A stretch of 64,000 nucleotides of DNA, taken from assembly GCA_964554875.1 (NCBI GenBank), contig CAZKQJ010000014.1, positions 28,056 through 92,055 of the forward strand, in the 5' to 3' direction. This DNA comes from Marispirochaeta sp964554875. GTDB lineage: Bacteria; Spirochaetota; Spirochaetia; JC444; Marispirochaetaceae. Shown here piece after piece: positions 25,379-34,433 of this stretch (its first letter is position 1; every line of letters begins with the position of its first letter). The notes beneath the pieces were generated by a model that saw only the letters and a list, made by a program, of their open reading frames with translations, was not told the origin of the DNA and searched no databases. The translations under genes were made by a program, and so were the position numbers.

Positions 25379-26317
25379 CTAATCCTCGTTGGGTATTTCC
25401 AGAACCTGCTGGTCCCTGGTCAAAAAAGTATCCGGGAATGTTTCCCGTGCCTCTTCCTTCAGTTTTTTGAGCTCCCGTTTGCCGTACCGGGGGCTGTAGT
25501 GGATTAGTCCCAGACGCTTTACACCTCCTGCATCCCTGGCAATGGTTGCGGCCTGCCTGGCGGTCAGGTGTTTCTTTTCCCGGGCGCTCTCTTCAAGATC
25601 GGATGCGAACATCCCCTCACAGATCAGCAGATCAGAACCGCTGACCCGTGGGGCGATGTCATCGCGATAGACTGTATCGGTAACATAACTGAATTTTCTC
25701 CCCTTCCGGGGCTGTCCCATTACCTGGGATGGCTCAACCAGCTCTCCCTGTGCGTTTCGCACCGGATTTCCCTCCTGGAGAGCGGCCCACAGGGGTCCCA
25801 CCGGAACATCGAGCTCCCGGGCCTTTTCCGGGTAAAAAACGCCGGGCCTCGGGTTTTCCACCAGGGTATACCCGAAACATGGCTTCGTGTGCTCAAGGGG
25901 AAAACTGGATATGCTGAAATCCTTACCCTCGAACACCGTGGCCCCTTCGGTGAACTCGATAACCCGGATTTCATAGTTTATATACATATCAAGAACACGC
26001 CGGTTTGCCTCCACATAATCCCGGATTTTTGGGGGACCGTATATATACAAAGGTTCGTCCCTGTCAACCTGGGACGACAGCATCAGGATCCCCGGCAGTC
26101 CGGTAACATGGTCAGCGTGGGTATGAGAGATGAATATGGCGGAGATCTTTTTCCAGCGCAGGTTCAGTTTGCGCAGGGAGACCTGTGTTCCCTCGCCGCA
26201 GTCGAAGAGGAACAGATCGCCGTCTTTTCGCAACAATACAGATGTTAAATGGCGGGAAGGCAGGGGCATCATCCCGCCGCTTCCGAGTACAAAGGCTTCA
26301 AGATTCATAGCAGGCAT
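25379..26317 (-). CDS. rnz: Ribonuclease Z (tRNA 3' endonuclease)
   Basis: This is a 312-residue metallo-beta-lactamase-fold enzyme that removes the 3' trailer from tRNA precursors. The zinc-binding motif SHTHADHVTGLPG is near residue 64, the downstream His and Asp ligands are in FPLEHTKP and YVTDT, and the tail ligand is in IHYSPRYG. Length matches bacterial short-form RNase Z. Two ATGs three codons apart could be the start (26317 or 26308). It lies 44 bases downstream of the exonuclease gene in the same direction, and lies at the end of the long minus-strand cluster. Confidence 0.94.
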   Translation of the reverse strand: MPAMNLEAFVLGSGGMMPLPSRHLTSVLLRKDGDLFLFDCGEGTQVSLRKLNLRWKKISAIFISHTHADHVTGLPGILMLSSQVDRDEPLYIYGPPKIRDYVEANRRVLDMYINYEIRVIEFTEGATVFEGKDFSISSFPLEHTKPCFGYTLVENPRPGVFYPEKARELDVPVGPLWAALQEGNPVRNAQGELVEPSQVMGQPRKGRKFSYVTDTVYRDDIAPRVSGSDLLICEGMFASDLEESAREKKHLTARQAATIARDAGGVKRLGLIHYSPRYGKRELKKLKEEARETFPDTFLTRDQQVLEIPNED

Positions 26318-26361
26318 GAACCTACCATAAAAGGGAGCCAGTGAGAAGAGACATACAAAAT

Positions 26362-26988
26362 TCAGCGGCGAGGATAGGGACGGGTTCGGGATCGACGTAT
26401 GATATCGCGGGCTTTCAATTCAGCGCCGTCGCTAATGCGTGAGACAATAAGATTCAACAGCTTCACGGAACACCGGGCATCATCAAGGGCACGATGATAC
26501 TTTCCGTTCCCCAGCCCGTAGCGTCGGCTCAGGTTTTCCAGGCTGTAGCTGGCCTCGCCTTTGAGTACGGCGCGGGCGAAACTGCAGGTATCAATTCCCG
26601 GGACTGCGGGCATGGCCGTACCGCATTTACGGCATCCGGCATCGAGAAAGGCAAGGTCAAAGTTTATATTGTGGCCCACAAGGATCGCTCCCTCCAGAAA
26701 TGCAAGAAGAGATGGAAAAATCTCCTCCAGTTCCGGAGCATCCGCCACCATCCCTTCGTCTATTCCATGAACCGCCGTCGCTGCGGACGGGATTCCCCCC
26801 GGAGGACGGACAAAGGATGCAAAGGAATCAATCTCACGCCCGCCCTGGGATAAAACGGCGCCGACTTCGACAATCGAGTCGGAACCGGGGTAGAGCCCCG
26901 TGGTTTCAAAGTCGATGGCACAGAAAAGAGCCTCCCCGTAAGGAAGCTCCTCCTGGCTGGGTCTGTAGAAATCAAGGAAACCTTCCAT
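26362..26988 (-). CDS. DEDDh 3'-5' exonuclease (DnaQ/Pol III epsilon-like)
   Basis: This is a 208-residue exonuclease. The DEDDh motifs are complete: AIDFETTG (about 24-31), VGHNINFDLAFLD (about 103-115) and the ExoIII motif YHRALDDAR (about 163-171). Proteins of this size may be the proofreading epsilon subunit or a stand-alone exonuclease; the N-terminal FYRPSQEELPYGEALF lead is not typical of E. coli DnaQ and no beta-clamp motif is obvious. GGAG lies about 9 bases before the ATG. It follows clpC by 32 bases in the same direction. Confidence 0.88.
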   Translation of the reverse strand: MEGFLDFYRPSQEELPYGEALFCAIDFETTGLYPGSDSIVEVGAVLSQGGREIDSFASFVRPPGGIPSAATAVHGIDEGMVADAPELEEIFPSLLAFLEGAILVGHNINFDLAFLDAGCRKCGTAMPAVPGIDTCSFARAVLKGEASYSLENLSRRYGLGNGKYHRALDDARCSVKLLNLIVSRISDGAELKARDIIRRSRTRPYPRR

Positions 26989-27020
26989 CAGCAGCTACTC
27001 CAGGTTCAGAACAGTGACAA

Positions 27021-29525
27021 TCAATTGACCACTTCCGCCGGAGCAGGAAGCTTTTTCTGGGTTTTTACCCGGAAGGATATCCTGCCATTTCGTACACTTA
27101 CCTGAATAACGTTGCCGGATGCGCATTTCCCCTTTAAAATCTCCATGGAGAGGGGGTCCTCCAGCTCTTTCTGAATGATCCTGCGCATCGGACGGGCCCC
27201 GAACTTGACATCATAGCCCTTGTCAAGCAGCAGGTCTTTCGCCTTTTTACTGATCTCCAGGAAAATATTCATCTCCAGCAGTCTCAGCCGTACCTCATCC
27301 ACCAGAATATCGAAGATGGTTGAAACCTGATCGCGGCTCAGACTGTGGAATACAACAATTTCGTCCACCCGGTTTATAAACTCGGGACGGAAAAAGCGCT
27401 TCAGCTCGTTCATGGCGGATGCCTTGATTTCCGAGTGGTCCAGTATTCCGTCGTCCGCCCGGAACCCGAGGCTCGAGTCCCGGGTAATCTCCCTGGCCCC
27501 AGCGTTAGAGGTCATGATCAGAACCGTGTTGCGGAAGGATACCTTGTGACCCAGGTTATCCTGCAGCTCCCCCTCCTCCAGCACCTGAAGCAAAATATTG
27601 AAAACATCTGGATGGGCCTTCTCTATCTCATCCAGCAGAATGACACTGTAGGGGCGGCGCCTGATCTTCTCAGTAAGAATTCCGCCCTCTTCGTAGCCCA
27701 CATAACCCGGAGGAGCTCCCACGAGTCTGGAAACATTGTGCTTCTCCATAAAATCCGACATATCTATGCGGATCAGGGAGTTCTCGTCCCCGAAAAGAAA
27801 AACAGCCAGGGTTTTAGCCAGCAGGGATTTCCCCACCCCTGTAGGACCGAGAAAGACGAAGGAACCCAGGGGACGTTTCGGCGAGCTCAAGCCCGTTCTG
27901 GAACGCCGTATGGCCGAAGCAATGACACTGATGGCGTCGTCCTGTCCAATGACGGTTTTGTGGAGTTCCGCTTCAATATCAAGCAGCTTCTCCGATTCAC
28001 TCTGGGCCAGCCGGGAAACGGGAATCCCCGTAATACGGGCGATAATGGCGTGAATATCCTCGGCATCGACAATATTGCGCTCGGACCGCAGGCTGTCCTT
28101 CCAGCCCTTTTTAAGGTCCTCCACCTGGCCCTTCAGCTGTCGTACCGTATCCCGCAGCGCGGCAGCCCGTTCGTAGTCCTGATTGTTCACCAGACTGATC
28201 TTTTCCTGGGTAAGACTTTCGATCTCCATTTCCAGTTCCGAAAGTTCCGAGGGTCGTACGCTGTTCCGGATGCGCTTGTGGCTTCCGGCTTCGTCCAGCA
28301 GGTCGATAGCCTTGTCAGGGAGAAAACGCTCGATTATGTAACGGTGGGACAGACTGACGGCAGCTTCAATAGCCTTGTCGGTGTAGATTACGTTATGATG
28401 ATCCTCGTACTGCCGCTTTATACCCCTCAGGATTTCTATGGTTTCGTCTACCGAGGGCTCCTTGACGTAGATGCTCTGGAAACGTCGCTCCAGAGCCGCG
28501 TCCTTTTCTATATATTTCTTGTATTCGTTCAGGGTAGTGGCACCGATACACTGAAGCTCTCCCCGGGAGAGGGCCGGCTTGAGCATATTTGATGCATCGA
28601 TTGCGCCCTCCGCCCCGCCTGCTCCGATTATGGTATGAAGCTCGTCAATAAAGAGGACCACGTTTCCTGCACTGAGGATTTCCTTCATAACCCGTTTCAG
28701 GCGGTCTTCGAATTCACCCCGATACTTTGTACCTGCAATCAGCGAGGCAAGATCCAGGGTGACTACACGCTTGTCGATCAGCACTTCCGGAGCCGTTCCG
28801 TCGGTTATCCGCTGGGCCAGGCCCTCGACTATGGCGGTTTTGCCAACGCCCGGTTCTCCAATGAGCACCGGATTGTTCTTGGTACGCCGGGCGAGAATCT
28901 GAATGACCCGCTCAATCTCGTCCTCCCGACCGATAACGGGGTCCAGCTTTTTCTGCACCGCATAATCCGTCAGGTCCCTGGAGAACTCATCCAGAGTAGG
29001 AGTCGCCTTCTTGGGATGCTGCTGGGTCCGTTTCTGCTGGCCCGCAGAAGCAGCGCTCTTGCGCGTCTGGGCCTGCTGGGCGGCACTGGAACCGGAAAGA
29101 TCGGTTATCGCCGAGCGAAGAGCCTCGACATTAACGTTATACTTGGCAAGCGTCCGGGCTACGACACTGCCTGTCTCTCTGGCCGCAGCAAGCAAAAGAT
29201 GCTCGGTACCGATATACTCATGGCCCAGATTCCGGGCCTCTTCGGCACTGTCTTCCAGCATCTTTTTACCCCGCTTAGACGGGGGAACATCCCCGAGAAT
29301 AAAACCCGTATGCCGCTTGGGAATACTCTTTTCAATCTCAAGCTGCAGTTCCACCGGGTCTACCTTCAGCTCTTTCAGGGCCTTATAACCGACCCCTTCA
29401 CCATCCTTCAGAAGGGCAAGAATGATATGTTCCGGCAGAAGCTTGTCGGAATGAAACCGTTTTGCCTCTTCCTGGGCGAAGATTGTCAATAAACGCTGGG
29501 CCCTCTGGGTCAAGCCTTTAAACAT
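27021..29525 (-). CDS. clpC: ClpC-type AAA+ unfoldase of the Clp protease
   Basis: This 834-residue unfoldase feeds substrates to ClpP. It has the N-terminal Clp_N double repeat (1-145), AAA-1 with Walker A GEPGVGKTA, a middle domain with a UVR-like segment (NNQDYERAAALRDTVRQL) diagnostic of ClpC rather than ClpA, AAA-2 with Walker A GPTGVGKS, and an LGF tripeptide (SLGFRADD) in the position of the ClpP-docking loop. A Gln/Lys-rich linker (about 145-175) is longer than in B. subtilis. It overlaps mcsB by 8 bases in the order mcsA-mcsB-clpC, as in Firmicutes but without ctsR. In Firmicutes McsB phosphoarginine marks proteins for this unfoldase. Confidence 0.95.
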   Translation of the reverse strand: MFKGLTQRAQRLLTIFAQEEAKRFHSDKLLPEHIILALLKDGEGVGYKALKELKVDPVELQLEIEKSIPKRHTGFILGDVPPSKRGKKMLEDSAEEARNLGHEYIGTEHLLLAAARETGSVVARTLAKYNVNVEALRSAITDLSGSSAAQQAQTRKSAASAGQQKRTQQHPKKATPTLDEFSRDLTDYAVQKKLDPVIGREDEIERVIQILARRTKNNPVLIGEPGVGKTAIVEGLAQRITDGTAPEVLIDKRVVTLDLASLIAGTKYRGEFEDRLKRVMKEILSAGNVVLFIDELHTIIGAGGAEGAIDASNMLKPALSRGELQCIGATTLNEYKKYIEKDAALERRFQSIYVKEPSVDETIEILRGIKRQYEDHHNVIYTDKAIEAAVSLSHRYIIERFLPDKAIDLLDEAGSHKRIRNSVRPSELSELEMEIESLTQEKISLVNNQDYERAAALRDTVRQLKGQVEDLKKGWKDSLRSERNIVDAEDIHAIIARITGIPVSRLAQSESEKLLDIEAELHKTVIGQDDAISVIASAIRRSRTGLSSPKRPLGSFVFLGPTGVGKSLLAKTLAVFLFGDENSLIRIDMSDFMEKHNVSRLVGAPPGYVGYEEGGILTEKIRRRPYSVILLDEIEKAHPDVFNILLQVLEEGELQDNLGHKVSFRNTVLIMTSNAGAREITRDSSLGFRADDGILDHSEIKASAMNELKRFFRPEFINRVDEIVVFHSLSRDQVSTIFDILVDEVRLRLLEMNIFLEISKKAKDLLLDKGYDVKFGARPMRRIIQKELEDPLSMEILKGKCASGNVIQVSVRNGRISFRVKTQKKLPAPAEVVN

Positions 29526-30582
29526 TCCATCCTCCTGCCATTCTGCTGCTGAGAGTCTCCCGTATCATTCTGGCGCGATAGGCGTCCACGGGAGTATTCT
29601 GAATCCTTTCCCTCTCCATCAAACCCTGAATATGGGATTTCTGACTGAGGAAAAGCAGTGAAGTTACCACAGGTATTGGTAAAGAAATCATACCGCATTC
29701 AATGCCGAACCGAACGAGGTTCAAGGCATCGATAGCCTCCTTGGACTCAATAATCCGGCAGTGAAGCAGCGTTCCCAGGGCCCTGTAAATCTTATCTTCC
29801 ATACCCAGGCGACCCTTTTTCAGCAGCTCTTCTCGTGCCGTCCTTTCATAATGTACCAATTGATTGACCACACCATCAAGTTTTCCCAGTAAATCCTCTT
29901 CGTTTTCACCAATGGATACAGGATTCGCTATCTGGTACAGGTACCCCAGGCTGTTTTCAGTATCGGAAAAGAAGCCTTTAACCGAATAGCCAAGCTGTAC
30001 CACGGCCTTGAGGGCTTTGTCGATCATTCCGGTCTCCACCAGGGCCGGCAGATGAACCATGGCCGAGGCCTTCAGTCCTGTCCCGACATTGCTCACATCC
30101 GCGGTCAGGTAGCCCCACTCAAGGGAAACAGCGTAATCCAGGGAATCCTCGAGCCGGCTGTCGATTCTGTTCAACTCCTGCCAAAGGTCGGAAAAAGCGG
30201 ACCCGGAATATATAAGCCCCATTCGCAGGTGATCGATCTCGTTCACCATGGCGCAGAACTTGAAGTCTTCCCGCAGCACAGCGGCCTTTGCAGTCTGCAG
30301 ACTGAAATCCTGGGAGATCAGGTTCCGTTCCAGAAGCATTCTCCGCTCAACAGGGGCGAGATCTGCCATGGGGCAGTAGTGGTACTCCTCTCCCAGTCCG
30401 GAAAAGGCGTTCCGTATGTCCGACTGTACAGCTTCATTCTCCCCGGCATCCAGATTTGAGGCAAACTGGTGCCCTGAAAGATTCCGGGAAAGACGAAGAC
30501 GGGTAGATACAACCACGTCGTTGTCAGAACCCGGCTGAGAAAACCAGCCGGGAGAATCCACGCTACTGTCAAAAGAGATCAA
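29518..30582 (-). CDS. mcsB: McsB-family protein arginine kinase homologue with altered active site
   Basis: This 354-residue protein spans the whole guanidino-kinase domain and C-terminal segment of McsB. The nucleotide-binding STRLRLSRNLSG motif is intact. Three catalytic positions differ from the McsB/arginine kinase consensus: the catalytic Glu of NEEDH is Ile116 (NEIDH), the conserved Cys of T(A/S)CPTN is Asp162 (TADVSN), and the substrate loop RG(I/L)YGEGSE is KGFFSDTEN (202-210). The surrounding sequence (NVGTGLKASAMVHLPAL) is well conserved. This suggests loss or change of kinase activity, with a retained adaptor role for ClpC. It overlaps mcsA by 4 bases and clpC by 8. B. subtilis comparison is from memory. 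Confidence 0.88.
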   Translation of the reverse strand: MISFDSSVDSPGWFSQPGSDNDVVVSTRLRLSRNLSGHQFASNLDAGENEAVQSDIRNAFSGLGEEYHYCPMADLAPVERRMLLERNLISQDFSLQTAKAAVLREDFKFCAMVNEIDHLRMGLIYSGSAFSDLWQELNRIDSRLEDSLDYAVSLEWGYLTADVSNVGTGLKASAMVHLPALVETGMIDKALKAVVQLGYSVKGFFSDTENSLGYLYQIANPVSIGENEEDLLGKLDGVVNQLVHYERTAREELLKKGRLGMEDKIYRALGTLLHCRIIESKEAIDALNLVRFGIECGMISLPIPVVTSLLFLSQKSHIQGLMERERIQNTPVDAYRARMIRETLSSRMAGGWNV

Positions 30583-31079
30583 TCTTCCCCTCCTTCCACA
30601 GCCTCGATGGACTGTATCCGGTCCCGGATAGAGGCTGCGGTTTCGTAATCTTCTCCTGCTACGGCCTCTTCCAGCCGTTTTTTGAGGATCTCCTTATCAA
30701 CCAGCAGTGCCTTGTAGGCCTGGAGTTTTTTCGGGTATTTTCCCGCATGCTTGACGGTTCCAACGGACTCTTCCAGATAGCTGATGATCTCGTCCCGAAA
30801 GGTGGTATAACAGTCGGAACAGCCCACCATCCCGCTTTTTCTGAAGTCCTTCAGCCGTCCTCCGCAGGTCGGACAGGTATCCTGCCTCTTAGGCCGGGCG
30901 GAGAAGTCGATAAGACCATTCAGAAGTTCGTTCAGGGAGAGTTCAATCTTGTCGCTGTTGGATGAGATACCGTTCTCGTGGGCGCATTTCTCGCACAGGT
31001 GTATCTCCTTGGCTTCATTGCCGACAATCTGCTGTATATGGATAACAGCTTCGTTTTCATTGCACAACTCGCATTTCAT
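30579..31079 (-). CDS. mcsA: McsA-like zinc-finger/UVR protein
   Basis: This 166-residue McsB activator homologue has four CxxC pairs: CELC (3-6), CEKC (29-32), CPTC (about 69-72) and CSDC (about 87-90), which should bind two zinc ions. The C-terminal UVR motif (GEDYETAASIRDRIQSIE, about 140-157) is the same as in UvrB/UvrC and the ClpC middle domain and normally mediates protein contacts. GGGAGGG precedes the ATG. It begins the mcsA-mcsB-clpC unit. In Firmicutes McsA stimulates McsB kinase activity; here, with McsB altered, a structural chaperone-adaptor function is worth considering. Confidence 0.92.
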   Translation of the reverse strand: MKCELCNENEAVIHIQQIVGNEAKEIHLCEKCAHENGISSNSDKIELSLNELLNGLIDFSARPKRQDTCPTCGGRLKDFRKSGMVGCSDCYTTFRDEIISYLEESVGTVKHAGKYPKKLQAYKALLVDKEILKKRLEEAVAGEDYETAASIRDRIQSIEAVEGGED

Positions 31080-31112
31080 ACCGTCACCCTCCCGTTTAAT
31101 GCATCTATTAAC

Positions 31113-31118
31113 AGTATA
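31113..31118 (-). promoter_or_regulatory. -10 box upstream of mcsA
   Basis: TATACT (minus strand, 31118-31113) lies 33 bases before the mcsA ATG. A recognisable -35 box is lacking. No CtsR heptad repeat is seen, consistent with the absence of ctsR. Confidence 0.45.
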
Positions 31119-31168
31119 GCGATTTTTCTCATTATTTCTACAGTATTTCGGTTTTCAGAAGAGCCCCT

Positions 31169-32455
31169 TCAGCGCCGACGGAGAATCTCCATTGGCTGTA
31201 CCGATGCTGCCCGCAGAGCGGGAATTATCGCAGCAGCGCAGGCAACGGCGAGGGTAAAGAGGACTGCCAGCCACAGGGAAACAGGATCAAGCTCTACCGG
31301 TATCGTCTCAAGATAATAACTGGAATCGAAAAGGTCCAGCGAAACCGGCGCGTTCTCAAGGGGGGACAGGCGGTTTATTACCATGGCGGTGAAATTCAGA
31401 CTGTTTTCAAGAGCACGAATAATGCCATTAATGTTCACCGACAACAGAAGTCCGAAGGCAAGCCCGGGAAGCACTCCGGCAAGTCCCGTAAGGAGCCCGG
31501 CAATTATGAACACGAGACCGATCTGAAAACCGGAACTTCCCGTGGCCTTTAAAATGGCAATCTGCTCCTGGTTTTCCAGTACCAGCATGCCCAGGGTGGC
31601 GGATATGTTCAGGGTGGCCACCAGAACAATGAGGGCCATGATAAGCAGGATAAGATTGCGGGAGGTCTCAAAGGAGCTGTACATGGGCCGCTGCAGTTCC
31701 TGCCAGTCCAGCAGATACCAGTCCGTGCCGAGCTCGCGGGCCAACCGCCCCTTGAGCTCCTGAATTCCGGAAAAGGGGTCCTGAATCTTCATCCCGATAT
31801 AGCTGGTCCCCTGCCCCCTCAAAATCGAATCTCCCCGGGAATAGGGGATATAGGCGGTCAGCGCATCCAGCTCGTAATAGCCGGTGGAACATATTCCCTT
31901 CAGGATAAAAAAGCTTGGCCGCAGGAAAAGCGTCCCCGAGGAGGATGTCCGGGAGGTCAGCAGCTTTACCCGCTCTCCCACCTCTACCCCCAGGGATTCT
32001 GCTACCCCGGCGGTTACGACAATACCGTCGGGATCTGAAAGATCGAAATCCCCGGCCTCTATAATCATAAAATCCCGGAAACCTGTATCATTCTCCCACA
32101 TATCCGGGGTAAAGGCCTTGAGGGTAACCCCCACCCTTCCCTCGGGGGAATAGAGCATGCCCAGTCCCTGGACAACGGGAAAAGCACCTACTATTTCGGG
32201 ATGCTGAACCAGGCTGTCTGCAGCCTCCTGCCAGGGAACCTCCTGATTGTAATTACGCGCCTGCAGATGGAAGGTTCCCAGTTCAAGAAAGCGGGCGGTA
32301 ATTCCCTTGATCATTCCCGAAGAGACAAGCATTACCAATACCAGGGGAATCAGGGAAAGGGAGATCCCCAGAACGGTTCCCTTGAGGTGGGAACTTATAC
32401 GCCGTTCCCGCCGGAATACGAGTCGCCGGGCTATCATGAAAGGCGCTGAGAACAT
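31169..32455 (-). CDS. LolC/LolE-family ABC permease, copy 2
   Basis: This is a 428-residue inner-membrane subunit of a lipoprotein-releasing ABC transporter. It has one N-terminal transmembrane helix, a large periplasmic domain (about 50-270) and three C-terminal helices of the FtsX fold (LILLIMALIVLVATLNISATL, AGLLTGLAGVLPGLAFGLLL). It starts on the last base of the LolD gene. With the paralogous permease at 33129 it forms LolC-LolD-LolE order. The complex extracts lipoproteins from the inner membrane for delivery to the outer membrane, consistent with a diderm organism; LolA and LolB are not in this window. Confidence 0.88.
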   Translation of the reverse strand: MFSAPFMIARRLVFRRERRISSHLKGTVLGISLSLIPLVLVMLVSSGMIKGITARFLELGTFHLQARNYNQEVPWQEAADSLVQHPEIVGAFPVVQGLGMLYSPEGRVGVTLKAFTPDMWENDTGFRDFMIIEAGDFDLSDPDGIVVTAGVAESLGVEVGERVKLLTSRTSSSGTLFLRPSFFILKGICSTGYYELDALTAYIPYSRGDSILRGQGTSYIGMKIQDPFSGIQELKGRLARELGTDWYLLDWQELQRPMYSSFETSRNLILLIMALIVLVATLNISATLGMLVLENQEQIAILKATGSSGFQIGLVFIIAGLLTGLAGVLPGLAFGLLLSVNINGIIRALENSLNFTAMVINRLSPLENAPVSLDLFDSSYYLETIPVELDPVSLWLAVLFTLAVACAAAIIPALRAASVQPMEILRRR

Positions 32456-33129
32456 TACAGCCTCTCCAGTCCGCCGGCGTGGAGCCGGTAAGCCCGGTCT
32501 CCCTCGGGAATAAAGGCGCTCTCATGGGTAACAAGCAGCAGGGTTTTTCCCGTATCCCTCACGAGAGAAAAGAGCAGCTCCTTTACCCGCAGGGTGTTTC
32601 CTTCGTCCAGGTTGCCCGTGGGCTCATCAGCCAACAGAAGTTTGGGATCGTTTATCAGGGCCCGGGCAAGGGCAACTCGCTGGCGTTCACCTCCGGAGAG
32701 CATTGCAGGGGTATGGTCCAGACGTTTTTCAAGTCCCACCCGGGACAGCAGTTCCCGGGCCCTTTCTCTGGCTTCGGCCAAAGGAAGTCCCCGCATGTAG
32801 GCGGGGAGCATGGCGTTCTCCAGAGCACTGAAACCCTCAAGGAGATAGTGAAACTGGAAGACGAAGCCAACGGTCTCTGAACGGTATCTGTCGGTTTCTC
32901 CCTCGGCAAGCTGGTCGACCCGGATACCGTCCACCCGTATTTCGCCTGAATCCGGATTGTCCAGGGCCCCGATGATATTAAGGAGGGTACTTTTTCCGGA
33001 GCCGCTTTCACCGGTAAAAATGGTAACACTGCCGGCGGGCACGGAAAGATCCACCTTGTCCAGAATCGTCAGGACCTCGGTTCCGGAAATATAACGCTTT
33101 GTAAGTCCCTCCAAACGCAGCAATTCCAT
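32455..33129 (-). CDS. lolD: LolD-family ABC transporter ATPase
   Basis: This is a 224-residue ATPase of the MacB/LolD type. Walker A GESGSGKSTL (about 38-47), Q-loop FQFHYLLEGFSALEN, signature LSGGERQRVALARAL and Walker B LLLADEPTGNLDEGN are all present. The LolD-type hallmark (HHLLPEFTALEN in E. coli) is conserved as HYLLEGFSALEN. It shares single-base overlaps with the permease genes on both sides, so the three proteins are made together and form one complex. Confidence 0.92.
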   Translation of the reverse strand: MELLRLEGLTKRYISGTEVLTILDKVDLSVPAGSVTIFTGESGSGKSTLLNIIGALDNPDSGEIRVDGIRVDQLAEGETDRYRSETVGFVFQFHYLLEGFSALENAMLPAYMRGLPLAEARERARELLSRVGLEKRLDHTPAMLSGGERQRVALARALINDPKLLLADEPTGNLDEGNTLRVKELLFSLVRDTGKTLLLVTHESAFIPEGDRAYRLHAGGLERL

Positions 33130-34433
33130 TATTCATACCTCAGTATTGTACTTGGGTTCATTCCGGCAACGTCCCTTGAAGCCCCCCAGGCAGACAGAAG
33201 GGAGACGGAGATCGCAAAAAAGGCGATCAGAAAAATCTCCAAAGGAAGTATCCGCACCGGAACCTCGGAAAGATAGAAAGCCGCCGGGGTTATCGCGAGT
33301 CCCCCCAGGGCCTGGACACCGAAAAGGGTATTCAGAAAACCGGCCGCCCAGCCGGAAAGGAGTTCCAGCAAAGAAAACAGGCGGTTTATGTGATTCACCA
33401 GAAGAAGTCCCAGGGAGAGTCCCCAGAAAGTCCCCAGAAATCCCATGATTCCCCCTTCCAGAATGAAAACCAGCTGGATTTCCCTCTGCCCGCCGCCCAG
33501 GGCCCGGAGTACTGCAATGGCTGTTCGCTTTTCCTGCACCCCCCTGCGCAGGGAGTGATAGATATTACCCGCAGTCACAAGAAACATGACTCCGATCAGC
33601 AGGGACATGATGAGCTTTTCCATGCGGAGAGCGCCGAAGAAGGCGCGGTTGCTCTCCCTCCAGGAGACAATTCCGGTACTCCCGTCCTGAAACCCGGAAA
33701 GAGAGGAAAACTCTTCCTTGAGAGCAGCACGGGGCTTGTCTATCCGGTATCTGTTCCTGAGCTTGATCCCGAGGGCAGGCTTGTCGTTCACAGAGGCAAA
33801 TTCCTGTATCAGTTCAAGGGAGGTAAAAATGAGACCCCGATCATATTCGTAAAACCCGCTTCTGAAAATCCCCGTTACCGGGAGTTCGTGGGAGGCAGGT
33901 ACCAGCCCGGCGAAGCCCTCTCCGGTAAGAGCGGCCAGGGTAAGGGTATCCCCGACGCGAACCCCCAAGGCACGGGCGAGCTCTCCGCCGAGAACGAGTC
34001 CTCCGGCAAGATCAAATTTTCCCCTATCCACGGAAAGCTGGGATACAAGTCCGGGATCCAGCTCCTCAGCATTGGGAGGGATTCCCCGCAGAGCAACGGC
34101 TTCAAAATCGCTGAAACGTCCCTGCACGAGGGTCTGGGTCTCCAGAAAAGGAAGCGCCGCTTTTACCGAGGGTACAGACCTGGCGTAATCAGCGGCCTTG
34201 AGGGCGGTTTCCATATTCAGAGACGATACCTGAAGATCGTAGGAGCGGATCTCCAGAATGTCTTCAATGAAACCCAGCTGAAAACCGTTCATGACCCCCA
34301 TGACTACCACCAGGGTTATGACCCCCAGGGCAATACCGGCGGTGGAGAGAAAACCTGCCGCCGAGGCCTTGCCAGATCGGCGCTCCCTGCGATAGCGCCG
34401 GGCCACAAAAAACACCCAGCCGATCCTATTCAT
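33129..34433 (-). CDS. LolC/LolE-family ABC permease, copy 1
   Basis: This is a 434-residue permease with the same FtsX-type topology as its partner at 31169: N-terminal helix (SAAGFLSTAGIALGVITLVVV), a periplasmic domain and three C-terminal helices. The N-terminal LOL signature (RRYRRERRSGK, then GIALG) is typical of LolC/E. It overlaps the upstream repeat-protein gene by 8 bases. LolC and LolE cannot be told apart with confidence here. Confidence 0.88.
   Translation of the reverse strand: MNRIGWVFFVARRYRRERRSGKASAAGFLSTAGIALGVITLVVVMGVMNGFQLGFIEDILEIRSYDLQVSSLNMETALKAADYARSVPSVKAALPFLETQTLVQGRFSDFEAVALRGIPPNAEELDPGLVSQLSVDRGKFDLAGGLVLGGELARALGVRVGDTLTLAALTGEGFAGLVPASHELPVTGIFRSGFYEYDRGLIFTSLELIQEFASVNDKPALGIKLRNRYRIDKPRAALKEEFSSLSGFQDGSTGIVSWRESNRAFFGALRMEKLIMSLLIGVMFLVTAGNIYHSLRRGVQEKRTAIAVLRALGGGQREIQLVFILEGGIMGFLGTFWGLSLGLLLVNHINRLFSLLELLSGWAAGFLNTLFGVQALGGLAITPAAFYLSEVPVRILPLEIFLIAFFAISVSLLSAWGASRDVAGMNPSTILRYE

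Noticed and set aside
27345..28592. 415-codon plus-strand frame opposite clpC
   Set aside because: Antisense of conserved AAA+ sequence; no independent signal.
31080..31168. Possible CtsR or CIRCE operator upstream of mcsA
   Set aside because: No CtsR heptad repeats and no CIRCE inverted repeat are present in the 89 bases.
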